Shown here in pieces: positions 59,801 to 64,000 of a DNA stretch of 64,000 bases; within the stretch, counting starts at the first letter, position 1, and each line of letters starts with the position of its first letter. The notes below the pieces were generated by a model. It made no database searches. It was not told the DNA's origin and worked only from the letters and a program-made list of their open reading frames with translations. Source of the stretch: 21-14-0-10-47-8 sp966211455 (GTDB taxonomy: Bacteria; Bdellovibrionota; Bdellovibrionia; Bdellovibrionales; Bdellovibrionaceae); assembly GCA_966211455.1 (NCBI GenBank), contig CBIHNI010000013.1, positions 69,360 through 133,359 of the forward strand, given 5' to 3'. A program made the translations under genes and the position numbers.

Positions 59801-61904
59801 GGGCTTGCGCCATGCGATCATAAGAGTCTTGCAGGATTTGCGGGTTCATGCCGTTCAGTAAAGCTTCACGGATGCGGTCATGAATAAACTGGTAAGTCGA
59901 ATCTTCTTGTCGATCCAAAATATTGGCGCGGATGGCGACGGCCAAAGCGTCACGGATGGTGTTTTCGTTTTGATTTAAAACTTTGGCCAAGAACGCCGCA
60001 TGAAAAGACGGTCCCGCCACCGAGGCGATACGAAGAATATTTTGAATTTCAGAAGGAAGTCGTTTGATTCTTTCGGTGACCAGGTCCAACACGTTCTGCG
60101 AAAGCCCCAGCTTCGACAGATCCTGATCATCTAGATGCCATTGGCCGTTCCAAAATCGCATGTAGCCCGAAGCCACCAAGCTTCCCAAGTTTTCGATCAG
60201 CACGAAGGGGTTTCCCGCCGAAATGGTGAAAAGCTTTTCGGCGATCGTGGCGGTGACTTCGCGGCCACCCAAGAAAGCTTTGCAGATGTCGGTGGTCGCC
60301 GCAAAGGTCAATGGCTTGATTTCGATTCGTTTCAGGCGGGGCGAACTCATGCGACCGACGAAATAATTCAAGGCTTCGATGCTGCTGGCATCGTTCCGCG
60401 CGGTCATCAGGATAAAGAGATGACATTTTGTCATATCATCATGAATCAGACGGAAAACTTCGACTGAAGATCGGTCCATCCACTGGATGTCATCGACGAA
60501 CAGCACCAAGCCCTGATGCAAAAGCGAAAGGTTGCAAAAGAAATCCCGGATGCAGCGGCGGAAAAGATCCGGATCCATCTGCGAAGCCGAGGGTTGGTGC
60601 ACGCCCAAAATATTTTTTAGACTGGCGCTTAAGGTTGCCATCACCGCCGGACTGTCTTTAGCCGCCAAACGGATTTTGGCCAGATGCGCTTCTTTGTCGG
60701 TTTCGGGCAGGTACTGAATCCGCGCCAGGTATTGATCGATAATCTGACGGATCACGCCGAAGGGCAGGCTGATTTCCTGCGAGCTGCATTTGCCTTTCAA
60801 AATCGGAATGCGTTGGGCGCGCGCTTCGTTTTTCAGCTCGGTTGCAAGACGGCTTTTCCCCAAACCGCCGTCGCCTTCCAGCAGAACCGAACAACCCGTG
60901 CCGCCAATCGATTGGTTCAAATGATCGCGCAAAATCCGCATTTCAGTTTCGCGGCCGAAAAGCCTTAAGCGCTGCTGCGAGTTTCCCGGCAGATCTTGCG
61001 AACCGATTTGAATTTCTTTGGTCGTCAGATACTGGGATTCAATTTTCTCCCAATGGGTCAGATCGTAAATCAAGCCGAAGGCTGAATGATACCGGCGCTC
61101 GGGATCTGCCTCCAGAAGCTTTGCGATCATACGGTCCAAAGGGATCGACACATTTGAATTCAGATCGCGAACTGAACGCGCTTTTCTGTGCATCAGGTGG
61201 TACATCAGATCATGCAGATTCGAACTTTCAAATGGCAAAGCGCCAGTCAGGCATTGAAAAAGCACGGCCCCCAACGAGTAAAGATCCGATCGCCCATCGA
61301 TCACTCGGCGGACGACACCCAGTTGCTCGGGCGAGGCATACTGAAAAGTTCCGACCGTTTCGACCAGCGTGCCTGTTTCGCTGATCTCATCCATTGCGCC
61401 CGCCAAGCCAAAATCGATCAATTTGATTTCGTGATTGGAACTGATCATGATGTTTTCGGGCGTCAGATCTCGGTGGATCATTCCCAGGTTGTGAAGCTCG
61501 TTTAAGGCTTCAGTCAAATTGCGCGCCAGTTTGAATGTAAGATCCAGTCCCAATGGACCTTGCTTCAACTTTTCGTCCAAAGTTCGTCCCTCGACGTACT
61601 CCATGGCGATAAAATGCAGATCCTTTTCGCGACCGAAATCAAAAATGCGCACGATCGAAGGATGATTGATTCGCGCCGCGAAGGCGGTTTCGCGGTGAAA
61701 AAGAATGGACTGTTCAGTTTGCGCCAAATCCAGATCGGGCAAAATTTTAAGTGCGAAGACTTGGTTTTCTCGGGTGACTTTGTAGACCTGCCCACGGGTC
61801 CCGGCACCAATAAAGTTTTCGATGCGATACTGCGCAATTTCAGTTCCGGGCTGCAGAAGCTTGCTGTTCAAAACGTCTCCGTAACCAAACCTGGCCGGCC
61901 GCAT
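56793..61904 (-). CDS. Ser/Thr kinase-AAA ATPase-GAF-SpoIIE phosphatase fusion protein
   Basis: This is a 1703-residue cytoplasmic protein. Residues ~25-290 are a Hanks kinase with the loop FIGAGTRGQVYKV, H144-R145-D146 in IHRDLTPENI and DFG in LIDFGLAG. Residues ~325-650 are a STAND/AAA-type ATPase with Walker A GDGGLGKSR (K350) and Walker B LVLFVDDIQWMD. A helical repeat region to about 1270 follows. A GAF domain (~1330-1480, SYVFLWDEHSQSLRFAGG) and a SpoIIE/PP2C phosphatase (~1500-1703, GGDWWWYE, FVCDVTGHGAG, FIPTDGLMEL) end it. Kinase and phosphatase in one chain resemble PknK/AcoK-like multisensors. The start lacks a good ribosome site. Confidence 0.9.
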   Translation of the reverse strand: MRPARFGYGDVLNSKLLQPGTEIAQYRIENFIGAGTRGQVYKVTRENQVFALKILPDLDLAQTEQSILFHRETAFAARINHPSIVRIFDFGREKDLHFIAMEYVEGRTLDEKLKQGPLGLDLTFKLARNLTEALNELHNLGMIHRDLTPENIMISSNHEIKLIDFGLAGAMDEISETGTLVETVGTFQYASPEQLGVVRRVIDGRSDLYSLGAVLFQCLTGALPFESSNLHDLMYHLMHRKARSVRDLNSNVSIPLDRMIAKLLEADPERRYHSAFGLIYDLTHWEKIESQYLTTKEIQIGSQDLPGNSQQRLRLFGRETEMRILRDHLNQSIGGTGCSVLLEGDGGLGKSRLATELKNEARAQRIPILKGKCSSQEISLPFGVIRQIIDQYLARIQYLPETDKEAHLAKIRLAAKDSPAVMATLSASLKNILGVHQPSASQMDPDLFRRCIRDFFCNLSLLHQGLVLFVDDIQWMDRSSVEVFRLIHDDMTKCHLFILMTARNDASSIEALNYFVGRMSSPRLKRIEIKPLTFAATTDICKAFLGGREVTATIAEKLFTISAGNPFVLIENLGSLVASGYMRFWNGQWHLDDQDLSKLGLSQNVLDLVTERIKRLPSEIQNILRIASVAGPSFHAAFLAKVLNQNENTIRDALAVAIRANILDRQEDSTYQFIHDRIREALLNGMNPQILQDSYDRMAQALGQEKELTADQVFNLARYAHLGHRDQHPQLVFQSNVAAGRLAIESNAYEQAHPFFQVACEFEARAQVSAEESVQFLMDHALTLAEIGHLEEANQILGEAQSKVQDKFQKLEILFLKATFVMQDGRVEESWDLYIQILKKCGHRFSKSNWLAAGILLFGIVQNLILTLRLAWWPPHISPEKMRVLKLCSRIYQNLSIFGNYLQKRKEMLLIASHWFYSTRQMGLGVDLQRSHSFLSVIYATLKMRSGMKYHLERVEKLSETINDPYARLLSQLTTAIVFERWGDDALAESKYVEAMPRLERYLGSFDFAIAWGSLAMFYFGRGHNQESLSLIHRNLPRTDASRRRTTSTNYRFISYLQLLILGHREEAEKVRNFLLESKSKFSPDFRLIGCQYPGMRLVEMYETGQISSTDADAAIEELKNYRFSFIYTDIYLVYIGYIRQWQCERPSLKDGNRQQALQRFEAELPHLDEMLKYSFCRAHYYIQMAALCRLKGEFTEAQIHLMHAESLAQVSIADFAHFMLIQERARLAKAQGRRTEFTLMARLAYEMASNKKWPLRMERVKNEFQLVTPPVVAMGDSSGTNLASASTQSLDDRVSNTLLRISLAASFEMDPQKQIIFSLNEIVTVMSAERSYVFLWDEHSQSLRFAGGRDNQMHELQEPTGYSSTVVKKVAASRTPLIVMGNDQMEALGSQSAVLHGLRSIIAAPLLLKGELKGVVYVDSSVSKSLFSKVDADLLAAIASHIAISFENLRMMNIEASRREMQKDLELSATIQKMLFPKEKELHFDGLRIAGFNRPAIQCGGDWWWYEMVDEKKFRLFVCDVTGHGAGPAMITSYIAACFKFRQSETKNLSLPDLIETISGLLLNLTESEYLVSSIALEIDLEKKTLQCWNSGSPGAYILRKDGGTETIGGMGSLLGTPNFEVSKVETELRSGDRIFIPTDGLMELLLPDGSNFGIRRTLKVMDKTRDMNVQEGLQYLVSQLDEMRGQEPQDDDITTIYLEID

Positions 61905-61996
61905 TCAGTCGTCGGTGGCAGTGCTGGGAAAATGAGCGTCAGATCTACGAAATTTAGACCCGACTGGCAACGAAATTGGGGAAAAATAAGGAATTG

Positions 61997-62722
61997 TTAA
62001 GGCTCTTTTCGCGTCTTAAAAAGCAGATCCCAGGTATTGAAAAAGTAGCCAAAATTGTATTGATAATGACGATGATGAGTGTTGTGGCACGTCGAGCTCA
62101 CAAAATGCCGCATCCAGCGATGTTGGGCCCAAGTTTTGGGGAAAATTTCGACATTCAGATGGCTGTGAAGCGAGATCACCATGGCCGTAAACGCGAAACT
62201 TTCGACCACCATGAAATGAACCGGGATCAAATAAAGCACGGGCACCAAGTACCCGGTCACCAAAGCGAATTCGACGGGATGCACCCCAAAAGCGCTGAAG
62301 GGCGATGGGACTTTGGTCTGATGGTGAAGCGCATGCACATGACGAAAAAGCTGAGGATGATGCATCAGGCGGTGGACGACATAAAAATTGATGTCGTGAA
62401 AGACCATCAGCATCAAAAATGAGCCCATCAGCCAGGGCCAGCCATACTGACCTGGGTCCGTATAAACAGCCGAATGCTGACGACCGGCTGGGGTCAGCAT
62501 CGCACCAATGACAATACCGAACATCAGCATCGAGATGCATGAATAAATAAAGTCACGTTTAAGATCTTTTGGCAGGTGTGGGATCTTTTGGATTCGATGT
62601 TGGTCTGTCATCGGATTGGGACGCATCCAGAAAAACCAATGCACGGCCGGGGCCAGTATCAGAAACAAGCCCAAAGGCAGAAGAGCTAGAAAGACGTACT
62701 GTTCGTACCATTGGATCGTCAT
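61997..62722 (-). CDS. Sterol desaturase/fatty acid hydroxylase family protein
   Basis: This 241-residue integral membrane di-iron oxygenase has about four spans and the histidine boxes HDINFYVVHRLMHH, HVHALHH and HNTHHRHY. The family hydroxylates or desaturates lipids at C-H bonds, using O2. The substrate is unknown; nearby genes hint at a lipid or polyene. It is divergent from the metalloprotein gene at 62878 across 155 bp and transcribed toward the kinase gene. Confidence 0.9.
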   Translation of the reverse strand: MTIQWYEQYVFLALLPLGLFLILAPAVHWFFWMRPNPMTDQHRIQKIPHLPKDLKRDFIYSCISMLMFGIVIGAMLTPAGRQHSAVYTDPGQYGWPWLMGSFLMLMVFHDINFYVVHRLMHHPQLFRHVHALHHQTKVPSPFSAFGVHPVEFALVTGYLVPVLYLIPVHFMVVESFAFTAMVISLHSHLNVEIFPKTWAQHRWMRHFVSSTCHNTHHRHYQYNFGYFFNTWDLLFKTRKEP

Positions 62723-62877
62723 ATTGCTTCAGGTTTTTCCCCTGATCTCCTAATATTTTATTTATCGGTGCTTGCAAGGGGAGACTTGATAAGATTTGAG
62801 AAGTCTTGTCTCAGATCGAAACGCTTCAATGCTTTTGCGGGTTGTCCGATATAATAAAATCGAAAGCCGAGATGAAA

Positions 62878-63714
62878 ATGAGCGACCAGCCCCGTATGAC
62901 AATTCGCCAAGTGCAAATGGAGTGGCCCCCAAATTTGCCAAAGTATTGGCATCGCGAAAATCCCTTTGCGACTCATTACTTCAATGCTTTATCGCTGATC
63001 TTTCCGGATGGGGAAAAGTTCTTCGTCGATTCGATTCGCCATCATATGGGCTCTCTCGAAGACTCGGTCGGATCCGAGATTCGCCATTTTATCGGCCAAG
63101 AAATTTGGCACAGCAAAGCTCACGCCGATTTCAACGCCTATCTGGAAAGCCAAAAGCTACCGGTTCAAAAATGCGAAGATCGTCTGAAGAGCCATCTGAA
63201 AAAATGGAAAGCCAACCACACGCACATCGAATGGCTGGCCGCCACAGTCGCCTACGAGCACATCACCGCATCGATGTCGCGCGAGCTTTTGCTTCGACAG
63301 GACAACTGCAAAAACATGCATCCACACTTCGCAGTCTTGTGGCGCTGGCACACGATGGAGGAGCTTGAACATAAAAACGTCGCCTTTGATCTTTACCAAA
63401 GGGAATCGGGCGATTACTGGCTGCGTGTCCGCATGATGTTGTATGTGCTATGGAGATTCAACTGGGATGCCACCATGAATCTGTTTGATCTTCTGAAAGC
63501 AGACGGGCAGATGTGGAAGCTCAAAACCTGGGTGGACTGCGTCCGGCTTTTGTACGGAAAAAAACACGGCTGGTTCTGGAAAACCTTGCCTGACGTTTTC
63601 AGTTTCTTTAGACCGGGATTTCATCCAGATCAAATCGACGACAGCAAGCTGCTAGCCGAGACGCTCGAACTTTTTGAGAAGGATCGCGAGTCGCGAAAAT
63701 TCTTGGCGGCTTAG
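62878..63714 (+). CDS. PF10118-like metal-dependent hydrolase
   Basis: The 278-residue helical protein has the conserved pattern of this family: HRENPFATHYFNALSLIFPD, then FIGQEIWHSKAHADFNAYL, VAYEHITASM and WRWHTMEELEHKNVAFDLY. The E/H pairs (EIWH, YEH, EELEH) form a ferritin-like di-iron site on inspection, so an oxygenase is as likely as a hydrolase. Start 62878 is preferred (GAG six bases upstream); ATG 62872 is an alternative. It is divergent from a second di-iron family gene. A repeat follows its stop. Confidence 0.85.
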   Translation: MSDQPRMTIRQVQMEWPPNLPKYWHRENPFATHYFNALSLIFPDGEKFFVDSIRHHMGSLEDSVGSEIRHFIGQEIWHSKAHADFNAYLESQKLPVQKCEDRLKSHLKKWKANHTHIEWLAATVAYEHITASMSRELLLRQDNCKNMHPHFAVLWRWHTMEELEHKNVAFDLYQRESGDYWLRVRMMLYVLWRFNWDATMNLFDLLKADGQMWKLKTWVDCVRLLYGKKHGWFWKTLPDVFSFFRPGFHPDQIDDSKLLAETLELFEKDRESRKFLAA

Positions 63715-63996
63715 TTTTTTTCTCGAGCCCTGCAGTCTTTCGCATATCATGTGGTGTTTGCATCCATGCAATCGGGCTGGGCGCCCCCCGGCCGCGGCTG
63801 GCCCGAAGCCCGAGCCAGGCGGCGCCGTTTAGCTGCGCCTCCGCGGGCGAACCTGCGATGGACGGCCATCCAGGCCGTCCATTCCAATGTTCTGGGGGAA
63901 TTCACTCGTATGGCTTGGGGGAATTCACTCATAGATTTTTGTTGTGCTGATGCCCTCAGAGAAATGACTTCCAACTGGGAGTCATTTCTCTGAGGG
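63715..63996 (+). repeat. Dispersed repeat, copy B
   Basis: This copy starts at the stop of the PF10118-like gene, as copy A starts at the ftsW stop. It shares the block order of copy A but is longer, about 282 versus 206 bp: it has extra GC-rich sequence (63788-63850) and a short duplication of GGGGGAATTCACTC (63893-63930). The terminal 44-nt hairpin (63953-63996) is identical to that at 44432-44475. The window ends four bases later. Confidence 0.8.
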
Positions 63997-64000
63997 GGCT

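Noticed and set aside
1..64000. CRISPR arrays, tRNA or rRNA genes, insertion sequences
   Set aside because: I saw no regularly spaced short repeats, no tRNA-like cloverleaf with a T-loop, and no transposase or integrase coding sequence. A covariance-model scan would be needed to exclude a diverged tRNA.

Overview
The window looks like a chromosomal segment of a motile Gram-negative bacterium of the Bdellovibrio type (Bdellovibrionota). The evidence is a flagellin and a MotA/MotB stator, many secreted or lipid-anchored proteins of unknown function, two TIGR02147-family regulators (a family typical of Bdellovibrio and Fibrobacter), an outer-membrane efflux system, and MurE with the DNPR motif of meso-diaminopimelate peptidoglycan. 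The assignment is inference from gene content; there is no rRNA or other phylogenetic marker here, and I saw no tRNA or CRISPR array.

Layout. 0-2.7 kb: end of an ankyrin-repeat gene, an exported protein, flagellin and a strong terminator. 2.8-7.5 kb: an overlapping marR-tolC-macA-macB operon with a perfect operator dyad. 7.5-11 kb: a TIGR02147 regulator and three exported proteins; two share a domain and one is a lipoprotein with an HExxH metal site. 11-14.4 kb: an EamA transporter, a pseudouridine synthase whose start overlaps its upstream neighbour by 283 bp, and a coiled-coil protein. 14.4-19.5 kb is an accessory stretch: small exported proteins, a second TIGR02147 regulator, a frameshifted gene, a small HTH protein and an MNT-HEPN toxin-antitoxin-like pair with a repeated palindromic operator. 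19.5-33 kb is mostly housekeeping and envelope: DsbD, MotAB, a porin, an exonuclease with a WYL-like tail, a signal peptidase II with a HAMP tail, a diguanylate cyclase response regulator, PBP4-type carboxypeptidase, an MltD-type transglycosylase and two phosphoribosyltransferases.

33.2-44.3 kb is the division and cell-wall (dcw) cluster: rsmH, ftsL-like, ftsI, murE, murF, mraY, murD, a lipoprotein and ftsW. It has no mraZ, and a carboxylesterase gene sits on the opposite strand between ftsI and murE. After ftsW comes a gene-free zone of dispersed repeat and long hairpins.

44.8-63.7 kb is the most unusual part. It holds one 2601-residue iterative type I polyketide synthase with the order KS-AT-ACP-(degenerate ACP)-KR-DH-phosphopantetheinyl transferase-thioesterase-thioesterase. 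This is the enediyne/polyene PKS architecture with its thioesterase fused on and doubled. An enoyl-reductase-like MDR enzyme lies directly upstream, and a GHKL ATPase/STAS pair lies downstream behind a terminator. Beside it are a membrane methyltransferase, a DUF2306-like membrane protein, a 1703-residue kinase-AAA-GAF-SpoIIE signalling protein, a sterol-desaturase-family oxygenase and a PF10118-like metalloprotein. Together these suggest a locus making and tailoring a lipid-like or polyene product (inference). The block is bracketed by two direct copies of the same dispersed repeat, each ending in the same 44-nt hairpin.
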